NCBI RefSeq assembly: GCF_010093595.1 | Contig: NW_022985449.1 | Location: 741,410 to 805,409, forward strand | Reading direction: 5' to 3' | DNA: 64,000 bases | From: Mytilinidion resinicola | Taxonomy: Eukaryota; Ascomycota; Dothideomycetes; Mytilinidiales; Mytilinidiaceae | Shown: positions 33,356 to 44,375 of the stretch, piece after piece | Layout: every line of letters starts with the position of its first letter | Numbering within the stretch: position 1 is the first letter of the stretch | Notes under the pieces: model-generated | Databases searched by the model: none | What the model was told of the DNA's origin: nothing | What the model saw: the letters and a program-made list of their open reading frames with translations, nothing else | Position numbers and translations under genes: made by a program

Positions 33356-36300
33356 CTACCCCATTCTCCGAATCCCATTCGTCTTGACAGGCCGCTTCCA
33401 GATTGATCTTGGTACCAGGGGACCCTCATCCTCGTCGTCATCATCTCCGTCATTGTTTGTAGGACGAGTCTCGGTTCTGATGCTCTTCCTCGACAACTTT
33501 TCTGGAATTTGAGAATAGTCATCAGGAGCTACCAACTCAGTACCAGCTGTGTTTTGTCGTGTGCGCTTCCGAGGCTTTTGACTCTCATTGAGCTGTGGCC
33601 GTGCACGTTTCCTACCATTGATGGGAGTTTCGCTTGAAGTCTTCTTCTCCGGCTCTGGAGCAGTCTGGTTTTCAGTAGCCTTGGATAGGCCAACTTTTGT
33701 ACTATGTCCTTTGCAGGAAGCATCTGGTCTTGTCGGCGCGTGGCTTCGAATGTTCACTGTCGTGCTGGTGGTCTGATCGATGTAAGTCCCAGTGGTTGTC
33801 GAGCGTTCAACCCTAGTGATATGTACTGAGATCTCTTCTGTGACAGTTGTTTCGGGTTCGTCTTCCTCGAGATGCATAGATTGTACGTCCTCGGCTAAGT
33901 CTAACTCTGGGCGGCTCACACCCCTAGAGCTGTGTTGTTGGGTGATTTCAATCCTCCATGACTCTTTTTCCTCTGGATTATCGGACAACCATGCTTCCCT
34001 GAACGCAAAACCCCAGGCAAGGCCTACTGATCGCGTGACGCCATTTCCGATTATACTCCATTGTTGCTCGGGGGTTCCGATGATAACCTCATGATCTGGA
34101 ATTCCCTGGGCTCTCCTGGCTTCCTGGATTGTCATCATGCGAGGTTGCCCCGAATGTAACACTTTGCCGTAGCGTGATGATCCAGCGCATATTCCGGTCT
34201 TCACGGTTGGGAACAAGCCCTCTTCATCCAGTCGCGCCCAGCAACGGTTCACTTTGGGGTTAGGATTTTGACGATCTTTGCTAAATCGTTCTTGTCGTTT
34301 CTTGTAGAACTTTGGTATCATCTCCATTGTCCCTTCATCATCTGGTCCTTGCTTGTGGTTGATTTCCCTCTCAAGCGCTATGGCTGCCATTAGACTTGAG
34401 TTGATGGGAATCAAGGACATCAACCTCCTGTCAGCAAAATTTGTCGTTGCGGAATGCCTGTGGTCCGGGAATGGTATGCAGATTTGAACACGTGAATCGC
34501 CTATATTGGGAAGATCTTTCGTTGCCATCTTTGTTGAAATATACCGGAAAGGCGTGATTCCAAAATCCCGCTTTCCGAAACGTTGTCCATTGGGTAGATT
34601 TCCAAACGATCGGTCCCCCAGATTGCCAGGGTGTGAGTGAGTCGGTACCAGAGGAGCTGGCGGTTGTAGACCTGGCGCTGTGCATATGATAAAGAGGCGG
34701 GAACGACTTTGTGGGTCTCCGTGGGACCACCCATCGCCAATGCATACCTGCACCTGATAACCCATTGATACCAAGCAGCCAACAAGCTGAGAAAGGACGT
34801 TGTCTTTCCCGACGCCTGTTGCGATACCAAGAACGTTTTCCAGTATCGCGTACTTCGGGCGGTACAAGTCCACATATGAGGGAAATGACGTGACATGGCT
34901 AGCGTTCGTCAAACTCCTTGAGCTAAGCTTGTTGTTCTGCATAGTAGAGAAGCCAGGGCATGGAGATCCCGCACTCACGAAGTCGATATCCCCTATCTTT
35001 GCTTTCCCGTAAAATTTCGGGTCGCCGCTCAAGACTCTCGAGAGATGGTCATCAACCGAGCCGCAGAATATACAGGCGCCTGTGGGGCGGCCGTTGAGAT
35101 TTGCTCGGAAAGTATGCGCCGCGGATTTTGAAAAATCCACTGCTACAACGGTTTCGATCGCTCCACATTCTTCCAGTCCTCTGTCAAAACTCCCACCTCC
35201 TGTGAACAACGACATTCCTTTCATTTTTGGCTTCTTGTCATTGGATTGATCAAATCCTTGGTTGAATGATGGAGGAGACTTGAACCGGCGCAGCTGTCCG
35301 TCGACCAGGCGTACGCAGAAGTACCAACAGTCAACAGTTCCATCTCGGTTGTAGGGCACTGGTATGTCACCACGCTCAACTGTTTCAGAATCAAAGTATC
35401 TTACGTGGCATCGACGGCGGATCAGATCAGCTCGAACGCTAGTGATGGTGTTAGTCCATACCAGCTCGTTAGGTCGACTCTGCCAATCCTTTGCGGGGTC
35501 CTCATTATGTTGACAATCTCGAGCTCGGCGCGCGAGATGGCGGACTCCAACCATGCCAGTCTCGGAATCCAGACACTCGATAACCATCGGTTCGAGCATG
35601 TCGTCTTCTGATGACTTGCCCTTCTTTTTGAGAACATACACACAATCGCCACGGCTGTACTTTTCTTCTACTTCCTCGAAAACAGATTTGCGTTTCTTGC
35701 TGCATGAGCAGCTCATATCTGACAATCGAAACGTAGTAAATGAGTTGGTTTCCGTCGAGTAAGTTTGCTGGACGAAAAGCTGATCATTACGTGGTATGGT
35801 CTTAGGATTCAGAAGTACCTGAGCCCGGCCTAAGATGTCCGATGCTCTTATGTGTGGATCGTGACAATTGCAATGATCAGAAAAGAAGAGTTCGTTCTTG
35901 TGAAGGTATTTCATGGAGAAAATCACGGTTTCTTCCGGAAGGTAAAGCCAAATAACCCTGAGTAGAAGTTCTCCTTTGGCATCCTGGGAAGTATCTCTAA
36001 CGTAAGCGAAATGGCCATCCGACTCGCCTTTCCAGACCGAGCCTTCGTCCCGCTTGACGCTAACGAAATCTCCTTTGCTGGGCTTCCAGGATTTCGGGTT
36101 GATACTAGTCGAAGGGTTCTCTTGTTGGGATTCGGTGGAGTCTTTAGTAAAACCTAATTCGGTCATCCTAAGCTCTCGGGCTTTTGCGACTTCTGGGGCA
36201 AGCTTTTGCACCGCCAACTTCTGCCCAAAGTACGTGTCTACGAAATGTTCGTGAACGAGCTCTGTACATATAGTTTTTGTCTTTCGCTGTTTCCGCTCTT

Positions 36301-37069
36301 TTATAGCAGCAAGCTCCGATGACATGCATTCTTTCCAAATGAATGCGTCGGCGTGATCATTGTTTACAAGTCCGCTTTCGTGGTAGAGATAGTCAACATA
36401 GGCAGCCACATCCATTCTGAAGTCTTTCCGCCCAGACTCAGCAAGCCATTCCGAGCAATCCTTATATTCTGATTTGACCCAAGAATAGAAATGTTCTCGG
36501 AAATCATCCAAGCAGACGTCCAAGTCTCGGTTCAAATAGTCGATAAAGTATCGGCCGAAGTTTGCTATCCATAGGAAGTTGTGATGATATCGGTAGTATT
36601 CAGGCGCCGGTTCTCCCAACAGAAACCAAGTGTCCTGCTCTCCGCATTCTTGTTCATGTTGACACAACCGGGATTTTATGTAGACGTTGACAGCGGGTAT
36701 GGTGCGATCGTCGTAACCTTCAATCGACAAGCTGAGGAACTCAACCCCCTGCACCCACCGGCGCTGGTCGCCACAGGCCAGTATGCCGTCGCAAAGCAGC
36801 TTATTGACTCCATACTTCGCCCGCAAGACGATGAGGGGTTCCAACTCTCCATTCGAATGAGTACCGTTCGGGCGGTAGACGCTGAAATGTTCTAGGCGGA
36901 ATGTCACCTCATTGACTCCGGGATTCATCGCATTCCAAACTTCTCTTAGTTCTTCAACCGCGGTACACTCCTCCGTCACGGCCAACGGAGGTGTCCATCC
37001 CTCAAAAAGCGACTTCGGATGCGTAAAATCTGAAGGCGTCACAACGACGTGACCCTTCTTCGAAGACAT
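33356..37069 (-). CDS. dim-2: DNA (cytosine-5) methyltransferase, DIM-2 type
   Basis: Puts 5-methylcytosine on DNA; in Neurospora DIM-2 is guided by H3K9 methylation through HP1 and acts on RIP-mutated repeats. Single exon, 1237 residues. Layout: N-terminal region with FRLEHFSVYRPNG and LCDGILACGD (RFD-like, residues about 50-110); two BAH-like modules, about 330-450 (GDFVSVKRDEGSVWKG...LRVIWLYLPEE...KNELFFSDHC) and 468-600 (YSRGDCVYVLKKK...VRYF); then the methyltransferase from about 615: SLFTGGGSFDRG (SAM loop I), VAVDFSKSA, GSPCPGFSTMQ with the catalytic Cys 704 (IV), AILENV (VI), QSRSRLFI (VIII), and a C-terminal IGNGVTRSVGLAWG (X). The GSPCPGFS form fits DIM-2 better than the RID/Masc1 class. 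A tail of about 200 disordered residues with basic and acidic runs follows. Confidence 0.92.
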   Translation of the reverse strand: MSSKKGHVVVTPSDFTHPKSLFEGWTPPLAVTEECTAVEELREVWNAMNPGVNEVTFRLEHFSVYRPNGTHSNGELEPLIVLRAKYGVNKLLCDGILACGDQRRWVQGVEFLSLSIEGYDDRTIPAVNVYIKSRLCQHEQECGEQDTWFLLGEPAPEYYRYHHNFLWIANFGRYFIDYLNRDLDVCLDDFREHFYSWVKSEYKDCSEWLAESGRKDFRMDVAAYVDYLYHESGLVNNDHADAFIWKECMSSELAAIKERKQRKTKTICTELVHEHFVDTYFGQKLAVQKLAPEVAKARELRMTELGFTKDSTESQQENPSTSINPKSWKPSKGDFVSVKRDEGSVWKGESDGHFAYVRDTSQDAKGELLLRVIWLYLPEETVIFSMKYLHKNELFFSDHCNCHDPHIRASDILGRAQVLLNPKTIPRNDQLFVQQTYSTETNSFTTFRLSDMSCSCSKKRKSVFEEVEEKYSRGDCVYVLKKKGKSSEDDMLEPMVIECLDSETGMVGVRHLARRARDCQHNEDPAKDWQSRPNELVWTNTITSVRADLIRRRCHVRYFDSETVERGDIPVPYNRDGTVDCWYFCVRLVDGQLRRFKSPPSFNQGFDQSNDKKPKMKGMSLFTGGGSFDRGLEECGAIETVVAVDFSKSAAHTFRANLNGRPTGACIFCGSVDDHLSRVLSGDPKFYGKAKIGDIDFVSAGSPCPGFSTMQNNKLSSRSLTNASHVTSFPSYVDLYRPKYAILENVLGIATGVGKDNVLSQLVGCLVSMGYQVQVCIGDGWSHGDPQSRSRLFIICTAPGLQPPAPLVPTHSHPGNLGDRSFGNLPNGQRFGKRDFGITPFRYISTKMATKDLPNIGDSRVQICIPFPDHRHSATTNFADRRLMSLIPINSSLMAAIALEREINHKQGPDDEGTMEMIPKFYKKRQERFSKDRQNPNPKVNRCWARLDEEGLFPTVKTGICAGSSRYGKVLHSGQPRMMTIQEARRAQGIPDHEVIIGTPEQQWSIIGNGVTRSVGLAWGFAFREAWLSDNPEEKESWRIEITQQHSSRGVSRPELDLAEDVQSMHLEEDEPETTVTEEISVHITRVERSTTTGTYIDQTTSTTVNIRSHAPTRPDASCKGHSTKVGLSKATENQTAPEPEKKTSSETPINGRKRARPQLNESQKPRKRTRQNTAGTELVAPDDYSQIPEKLSRKSIRTETRPTNNDGDDDDEDEGPLVPRSIWKRPVKTNGIRRMG

Positions 37070-37964
37070 CTGGACACAATTCGAATTAGCTTGACCGGGG
37101 ATTTCTGGAAAGCGCTATTAGACGACTTACCTTGCAGCTAATGCTTGCCGCGCATATCCAATGACGCGAGGGTAATTAGTAGAAGCAAAAACGCGTAAAG
37201 ACGCGAAGAAAGACCGCTTAGCGCAAGAGCGTAGAAGGACGAAGGTGGAGTATGAAGGTGGAAGTGCGCAAACAAACAGCGAACAAGAGGAAGTGAAGTG
37301 GAGTCGCTGCACGCCAAGACTTCATGCCTTGTCCAAGCGGCGGGGACAGTGTAAGAAAAGGTGAAGTCTAAGAGCGTGAAGCCCTTAGGCGGTGGAAAGG
37401 TGAACCGGTAGTAAAACGCGGAGTATGCGATGTTTAAGACGCGACTTCGCGTGACAGATGTAGAGCTGCTATGCTAGCATGCTTGCAGCAGATCCTCAAG
37501 CGGCAATTAGAACAATAGCGGGGCGGCTACAAATACAGCTCCAGCTTCAGCGAGGCTGGACGTCGTCGTTTGGCATTTTGAAATTAGGTAGGATACCCGC
37601 ATTTCTAAGCCTCGCCTGAAATGGCTGCTTAGGCTACAAGCGAAGCTCTGAAGAGCCTTGGGGAGACAGTGAAGAGATGCCATCGAGAACGGTCGTCGAT
37701 ATAAACGCCAACTGACACGCTGGCGTTGAGCCCGCCCGGCACAGGTCGAACTGATTGGAGCGCTACATGACGCAAGCAAGGGTCTACCTAGATACCTATT
37801 CACAGTTGACGATCACTTGTCACTTTCACAGCTTTATATTTCACTTTCTACGCATTTGAAAGCTCTGCATAGTCTGCATAATGACCTCCTATCAAAACGT
37901 TGAAAGCATGTTATCAATTTGATCTTAGAAATGCAACTCTCCTCACTCCTCGTTCAATGTATGC
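37070..37964. other. Intergenic, no supported gene
   Basis: 895 bases between the methyltransferase start and the con-6-like stop. The first 350 are rich in GCGT/ACGC words; only short ORFs without motifs. Confidence 0.5.
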
Positions 37965-38253
37965 CTACTCGCCGAGTCCCTGCTTTCCATAAAAAGCAGC
38001 TTCACCTCCCAACTTCTCCAGTTCTTCCTTCGAATGCTTCTTCGACTTCTCGCTCGTGTCTGCAATCCAATCAGCACCCATGACCTCAGATATTTTACAA
38101 GGGCACCTAGAAAGTAATAGTCTACGTACTAGGGTTGCTGATATTCGCCTTGTGCCCCTGCGCCGAATGCGAAACATCCTCCGTGGTCTGATTGATCTTC
38201 TGCTCTTCCTCGCTGTATCCAGCTGCGTTCATCTGATGGCCAACGCCTTCCAT
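37965..38253 (-). CDS. Conidiation-specific protein 6 (con-6) family protein
   Basis: 72 residues from two minus-strand exons, 38253-38130 and 38059-37965. Across the junction the sequence reads GHKANISNPNTSEKSKKHSKEEL, the con-6 repeat (GxKAxxxNPNxSEEAKxxAxExL). Con-6 proteins are small hydrophilic proteins made in conidia and under stress; the molecular role is not known. Only one repeat is present here, where classical con-6 has two. The 5' part has MEGVGHQMNAAGYSEEEQKINQ. The intron and frame are secure; the start is less so, because an earlier ATG with a better context (38270) opens a short overlapping frame (see findings). Confidence 0.85.
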
Positions 38254-39407
38254 GTTCTGTTGGCGGACATGGTGATTGAGTTTGGAGCTATTTAAAGAGA
38301 TGGTGATGGATAGATTTGTACAGATGATGTCGAAATAGGTAGAAACTTCACTCACCAAACGGTTTCTAGCATAGAGGTCACCACCTTTATATACCCCTTA
38401 TTCAAAAGCAACACTTTTGTCTCAAGAGGCTATGACATAGTTACACAGCAGCCACAAATGCTCCTCAACCCGCATTCCCAAGACACGGCTCGTTGTGACC
38501 CAATCGGAGCACTGCCTTTAGATTATGACGATGGTTGCAACACCACCACTGTGCCATTTACCCAAATACGATGATTGCCCAGATACACGGACGAATCATT
38601 AGTGGCCATGATGCGAACTTCAAACTTTAAAATTCACAAAAACCTGGTAGTAGTGGCAGTTTGCTCGCCGCGAGCCGAAGCGGGACGGGAAGCATCGTCA
38701 CTACCCATCTGATCGCCGACCAAAGCTGGGCTGGGGTTTAGGGCTCAGATCAGGCCACCGATAGCAGCTTGTGCAGGGTCGATTTCATCGGAGTTCAAAC
38801 GGTAACGATGTAGTCAGTGTGCATCCAATCACTTCTGTCATTCACTCTTCCCATTCACTCACTCCTGCCATCTATTCACTTCTCACCCATCTCACCACTC
38901 TTATCCATCACACAGACAATCCTAAAGGACATCAGATAGAACGCACGATGATCAGTACTCATCTATAACACCCTTCCTTCTGCCACACATGTACGGAGAG
39001 AGGAACGCGTCAGACTAGTCCAAACCGAACCAGACCAAATCAGCCCGAAGCAGACCAGACCAGACCAAAAGATACCGGTATGTTGCCCAGCACAAGCGTG
39101 ACAAGACGACCATCCAAATCCCGAGCACATATTTCCGCGCAGTAGATATGCTGAAATGCATGCTACATGATTGCACTCGCGAGGAAGAAAGAAGGAGAAG
39201 AGAGAGGAGAGGAGAGGAGAGGAGAGGAGTTACATCGGCTCGCTCAAAGATGCCCCAGACAATCAAGTCATCTAATCTCATCTCAGAAGAAACAGACCCG
39301 CAGCCGCTTAAGTCCTAAATACACCCTATGAACCTCCCCTTTCCCAGACGCCTTTAATCCCCTCCCATGCGTCCCACACCCCAATTCCTTAAGCCCACGG
39401 CCCCTGC
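38254..39407. other. Intergenic with simple repeats
   Basis: 1.15 kb. Holds the con-6-like promoter (minus), CATTCACTC-type repeats near 38820-38900, CAGAC repeats at 39030-39065 and the AGGAG tract listed separately. No gene supported. Confidence 0.55.
39201..39229 (+). repeat. (GGAGA)n microsatellite
   Basis: About five GGAGA units without interruption, 180 bases beyond the stop of the RBR ligase gene. Confidence 0.85.
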
Positions 39408-41136
39408 TCACGTAGTAAGAGCGACATTGAACTCCCATTCCCCTGTGCCCATGTTCGTCAGTCTCGCGATCCCACTAGCCGAATTTCAAAACAAATCTAT
39501 AACAAGGCCCTCACCTTTCCGTAGGTTCTCCGCCGTGTCATTCAGCAGGATGATCCGCCGCTTGCTACAATAACTCGTCTTGTCCATCATCTCAACCTTC
39601 AGGCTCTCCAGCTGGTCCGTCGACTTCTCGAACATCTCGCTTAGGTTCTCCACCGCCATCTCGAGGTCTTTTTGGTTGTCCTCGAACATCTCTGTCGTAT
39701 TGTTACGCGCGAGGTAGTAGGCGAAGGCATAGGTCCATTTGAGGGTTTGGCGGCACTGTTGAAGGGCTTGCGAGGCCGAGTCGAGGAATTGCACCTCGAT
39801 CCAGGACATGCCGGTTTGCATTTGTAGCTGCGTCATCTTCTTCTCCGTCTTGAGGTAGATGTCTTTGTCGAGCTTGGCGGATTGCTCGTGGTTGGCGTAG
39901 CGGTTATAGTAGTGGAGATAGCGTTCTAGTGACTGGCGGGATTTGGCCTGGGCGTCTCGCGCTTCGTAGCCGCTCTTCTCTTCGAATCTATTGCAGTTGT
40001 ACCAGCTCGTGCCGTGCTCGGCCCAGTTGCCCATGCACATCCAGCAGAACTCGTTACGGCACTTCCGGCACGTCATATGGTTGCAACCGCCATTCTTCTC
40101 GATGGTGGAGTGGCACTTGGGGCACTCCTTTGTGTTTGCGGATATCCAGTTCGCCGTTTCGGAATCGTCCTCGCACTTTTTCAGCCACTTCTTAACAAGA
40201 CCACATGGCGCCGGTTGGTGGTCATTTAATGAACAGCCGAAACAGAAGAAATGTCCGCAGTCACAGTGTACAGTTGGCACAATCCTCGGCAAGTCCTTGT
40301 CTTTAACTCCGCACTCGACAGTATTCTCGCAGTCTGGGGCCGGGCACCACCTTAGATTGTCCTTGTCGTCGACGTACGTTCGAGTGAGGAGCTCCTGATA
40401 TCTTCTTGCGATTAAAATAGGAAACCCAGGAAGAGCGAAACCACGTACCTGTCCCTGAGCTTATCCGACGTCACCAGGAAGTCCAACGACACTGCGTCCA
40501 CGATTCTGTTGCAGCCGTCTCCCGGGCACCGAATCCGAGCAGCCTCACCATCGTCTTTAATTTTGGACTCCAGGTAGTGCTTATAGCAGTCCACACAGAA
40601 GCGGTGGTCACACTTCATAGCAAACGTCTCCAGCCCGGGGCCATCCTCGCAACAAATGTCACAAGTGAATCCCTTCACCTTCTCGATTTTGGGAGGGTGC
40701 AACGCAGCCTCGCCCAGACCAGCGCTTTCCAACACCTTATCTGTATTGTCCATGTACGACTCGATCAGTCGCTCCTTGTTCCATCGTGCGTGCCTTAGAA
40801 GGATAGCTGCTGCCTCTGGCGGCTGCCCTAGGATGTTGCCGACCTCTTCGATCTGGTTGTCTTGTTGGGCCTGGACCTGCTCGGGGCCAAAGACCTGGAA
40901 GTCGACCTCGTACTTTTGCTTTGACTTCTTGATGTCCTTATCTTGTGTCTCAAAGCCTATGTCGTTATCCTCCATATCCAGGTCAGAGTCTAACCCTGAG
41001 ACGTCAGCCTATGCCCACCACCACCACTTCACATGCGGGAATACTGACCATCATCGCCGCCTCCAAAGCTGGCGTCACTGTCATTATTGAAGTCCTCCTC
41101 GCTGCCGGAGCTGTTGAACTCGTCGTCAGAGTCCAT
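39408..41136 (-). CDS. Ariadne-type RBR E3 ubiquitin ligase
   Basis: RING-between-RING ligase that carries ubiquitin on a RING2 cysteine. Minus-strand exons 41136-41049, 40995-40449, 40401-39515 and 39442-39408 give 518 residues, normal for Ariadne/HHARI. Order: acidic start (MDSDDEFNSSGSEEDF), UBA-like helix region (ILGQPPEAAAILLRHARWN), RING1 (CDICCED...CDHRFCVDCY), IBR (RWCPAPDCENTV...CGHFFCFGC), RING2 (CPKCHSTIEKNGGCNHMTC, whose GGC cysteine is catalytic, then FCWMC), and the Ariadne helical domain (RYLHYYNRYANHEQSAKLD). The last exon is only 35 nt; it replaces an out-of-family read-through end with GEWEFNVALTT, similar to the usual Ariadne end. The start at 41136 is preferred over a longer ORF without conservation-like sequence. 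Confidence 0.92.
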
Positions 41137-42020
41137 GCTGGCGGATGCAAGCGTGGCCGGGGTAGCTGGCAGGGTGGTGGGCTTCGGGGTGTTTCCGCTG
41201 TCGACCTTCTTGCGGGGACGCTCGACAAGCTGGGGAGGTTCAGGCACGTCCGACGCTTTGCGTTTTTTGGTCTGAGAAGGCGTGGTGACCTTTAAGAGGG
41301 CCTCGCCTCGCCGTGATGACGAGACTAGGCTGTGACTGCGCGACGCTCGAGACGGGTCGAGGGGTGCGGCTGTGGCGCGGCCGTGGACAGCGTGCAGGCG
41401 GAGGGTGAGCGGTGGAGTCAACGGCCAGGGTGTGTGTAGGTAGACGGCAAAGATGGCGCGATGAGAGGGTGAAGGGGGCGGGTCTGGCTGCTCGAAAGAG
41501 ATATTGGTCAGCTGCGATGTTTCTGCCTGCAGGTGGCTCTGCCACTCCAGCTGGTCGTCGTTCGTGGGCTGTGGCGGCGGAGGAAGTGCACACAGAACGC
41601 CCGAGATAGGTGCGGGCCGGGCTGCGACCGAGCTGTCACGGGTGCGCTTTCGGCGCGTTTGGTCTTCACAATAATGGCGGCTCTATGGCACGCGTATTGC
41701 AGGCGTATTGGGTGTTTGAGACACAGCGAAGATGTAGTGCGACAAGTTCCAGCTCCGGAACCTCCCGCAGCTTCACCCAAAAGCGTGTGAGGCCACCGCC
41801 TTTGGTCGGTGCCTAACGTCGTCCTTAACTAGATAAATCCTTAGTGACTAATTTTAGGCTTCCATCTCGTCCCTTATGGTCCGGCAGGGCATTCTACTCT
41901 GTACGGAGTCGTTGGGTGCTTCTTCTTTGTCATCGGCACAACGCATTCACCGCACGACTACTTCCGGAAACGTGCATGGCAGACCCTGAGAGCTTTTCTT
42001 CCTATCCAACCACCAGTGAC
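41137..42020. other. Intergenic between tandem minus-strand genes
   Basis: 884 bases. Several overlapping ORFs on both strands in the GC-rich first half, no motifs. Promoter of the RBR gene, 3' end of eIF2B epsilon. Confidence 0.5.
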
Positions 42021-44375
42021 CTACTCCAATTCACTCTCCTCCTCGCTCTCCCCCTCCGAATCTTCCTCTGATTGGTTCTCCAAGAACTCGATAAATGGCT
42101 GCGTCTTCTGCCTCACATTCACTAACGCCTCCGTCCCAGTCGCCTTCGCATCTGCCCACCACTGCTCAACCGCCTCCGGTTGAAGAACGTCCATCTGATA
42201 CAGCTTCATCGACGCTTGTAACAGGATGATATCTCCCTTCTCGCGGCTGGCCAGTTCCTTCTGTAGCAGAAGTAAGAAGTCGACCTGGTCGACCTTAGCC
42301 GCCTCTTCCTTATCGAACGAGATCCGCTTCAGCAGCGATTTGTGCGGATCAAACACCTGCGCGACTGCCTGCTTCGCTTCGACGCCTGACTTGATGACTT
42401 GGCTGACCCGCTTGACGAACGCGACTGCTACCGCGCGGCGGACTTGGTGCTCCGAGGCGTTTAAGCTCATACGGAGCGATGTCAGTTCGAGTTGGATGTT
42501 TGCAGACTCGTGGCCTGCTTCCAACGAGTCGTAGATGCTCGATGCGGCGTCGTGATCGAAATGCTTCGCGTGGCCGGATTCGCTTTCTACCGAATCTATC
42601 GACACGAAGCTTCCGCTGGCGGACCGTTGGGTGTACTCTTGGCTGATGTCTGATTCTGAGTTTGAGTTTAGTGTAGAAATTGAGTCTGTTGACAGCGCCA
42701 GGCTTGACAGATTGTAGACTGAGATTGTTAGAGGTGTCATATAGTCGGATAGGAACACAGATGCTTACTGAGTCCCGTGGGCGTAAGCCCCTCCACCACT
42801 TCGTCTTCGTCTTCCTCCTCATCGTCCAAGTATTCGAAGCCATCGCCGCCCTGGCCTACTATGGCAATATTAGGCTCTCCTCGTTCAACGTCTTCATTCT
42901 TTTCGCGCCTCCTCTTAGCCCGCGTGATTCGGTGATCGCCTCCAATCGTCATTCCGTCGGAAATAGTAACCCCGTACGAGATTAATGCGCCGGGCTCGAC
43001 CTTGCATGTCCTTCCAACAGATACTTCACTGGCTAATATCGCTCTTTTAACTGAGGACCCATCCCCGATCCTTGTATTGTCCCAGATATATGCCCCGTCA
43101 ATGGCAACATTCCGGCCAATGACACATCCTCTTCCTATGATGCTGTTGGAAATCACGCTCCCTTCGCCGACGCTGGTATCACGTCCGATCACTGTTTTGC
43201 GATTGATAATGCAAGATCGCGCCAATATGACACCCTGCTCTTTGTAGATATTTCCTTTTTGCAACCGGTACGACTGGCCTCGGAGCAAGTTGCTGTCTGG
43301 GCAAAGCGGATATGCCCATCTCGAGACAATGTCTTTACTGATCGAGTCGTAGGCATGCAAATTCCGCACACGTGCAGCGTAATGATCGGTAACGATATGC
43401 GTATGGATAGTCTTGCCGTTGAGGTCGTAGTCCTTGAGCACACTGTGTAGGAATCCCTTTCGTGGGGCCTGGAAATCGAAGTTGTCACTCCACAGCGCCA
43501 GGACATCCGGAGTGCAGATGTCAATCCCGCAATCAATCAGATCCTGCCTGACATCCAGCTCCTGATAGCTCGATAACAGCCCCGGATCAATCGAGAGAAA
43601 TTTGTTGTGTTCCCGGTTTGGCATCTGCTCAAAGTGTAGACACCGGTCCTTCCTGGGGTCGATGACGAAGACGGGACATGTGCCCTGAGCCTTAGTCCTG
43701 TGTGTTGTGCCAGCCTCTCTAAGCACCATTGTCATGATGGCATCCTTGTTCGCAGCACGACGTGCTCGATGTGCGGCTAAGGCAGATTCGAGGGGCAGGT
43801 TGCTGACCACATCTCCGTACACCAAGAGAAAGTCGCCGGTCAATATGCCCTTCTTGTCCAGGTCCCGCATAGCATCTCCTATAGATTGTGCGGTCGAGTG
43901 TATGGTGTTGATTTTCGAGAACGGAGAAGACAGGGACGACCATTTTGAGCGCCTATTAATTCATTAGCACACGCAGCGACGTCTAGAGACTACTGATCTT
44001 ACTGGACATAGTCGTCGACTAAGTCGGTATGTGCCCCGCAATACACAAAGACCTCCTCGACGCCCGCGTTAGCCAGAAATTCAAACGTGTATTCGATGAG
44101 TGGGGTATTCGCGAGGGGTAGTAAACACTATTTAGTTAGTCGGGACCGTCATAGCCAGTACATTCTAGGAGCTTAGCATACTCGTGGGCGCTCGAGCGTG
44201 AAAGGGTTGAATCTCGTCTCAAAGGGATCTGCGAGTATCTGTAGGAGTCAGTACAAGCAACTTGAGGTGAAGTCTGCACAAAGCGACGCACAACGGCCTG
44301 GAGTGGGTCCTCGCGCTCGACCTCGCCGGACTTCGCCTTGTCAGCGGCTTGGCCCTTCTTGCCCTTGGGGCCCAT
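42021..44375 (-). CDS. GCD6: eIF2B epsilon subunit (GCD6), catalytic guanine-nucleotide exchange factor
   Basis: Exchanges GDP for GTP on eIF2 and so sets the rate of translation initiation. Minus-strand exons 44375-44292, 44238-44182, 44127-44003, 43952-42769 and 42718-42021 give 715 residues. Order: nucleotidyltransferase-like domain ([44 protein letters not shown]), left-handed beta-helix of hexapeptide repeats ([26 protein letters not shown] region, about 43180-43050), an acidic linker (EEEDEDE) and the C-terminal W2/MIF4G-like catalytic domain ending in ESEEESELE. The two small exons (84 and 57 nt) at the start restore the family N-terminus exactly, so the model is secure. Confidence 0.93.

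Noticed and set aside
33356..37069. RID/Masc1-type methyltransferase as the identity of the 1237-residue protein
   Set aside because: BAH-like modules before the catalytic domain and the GSPCPGFS motif fit DIM-2 better.
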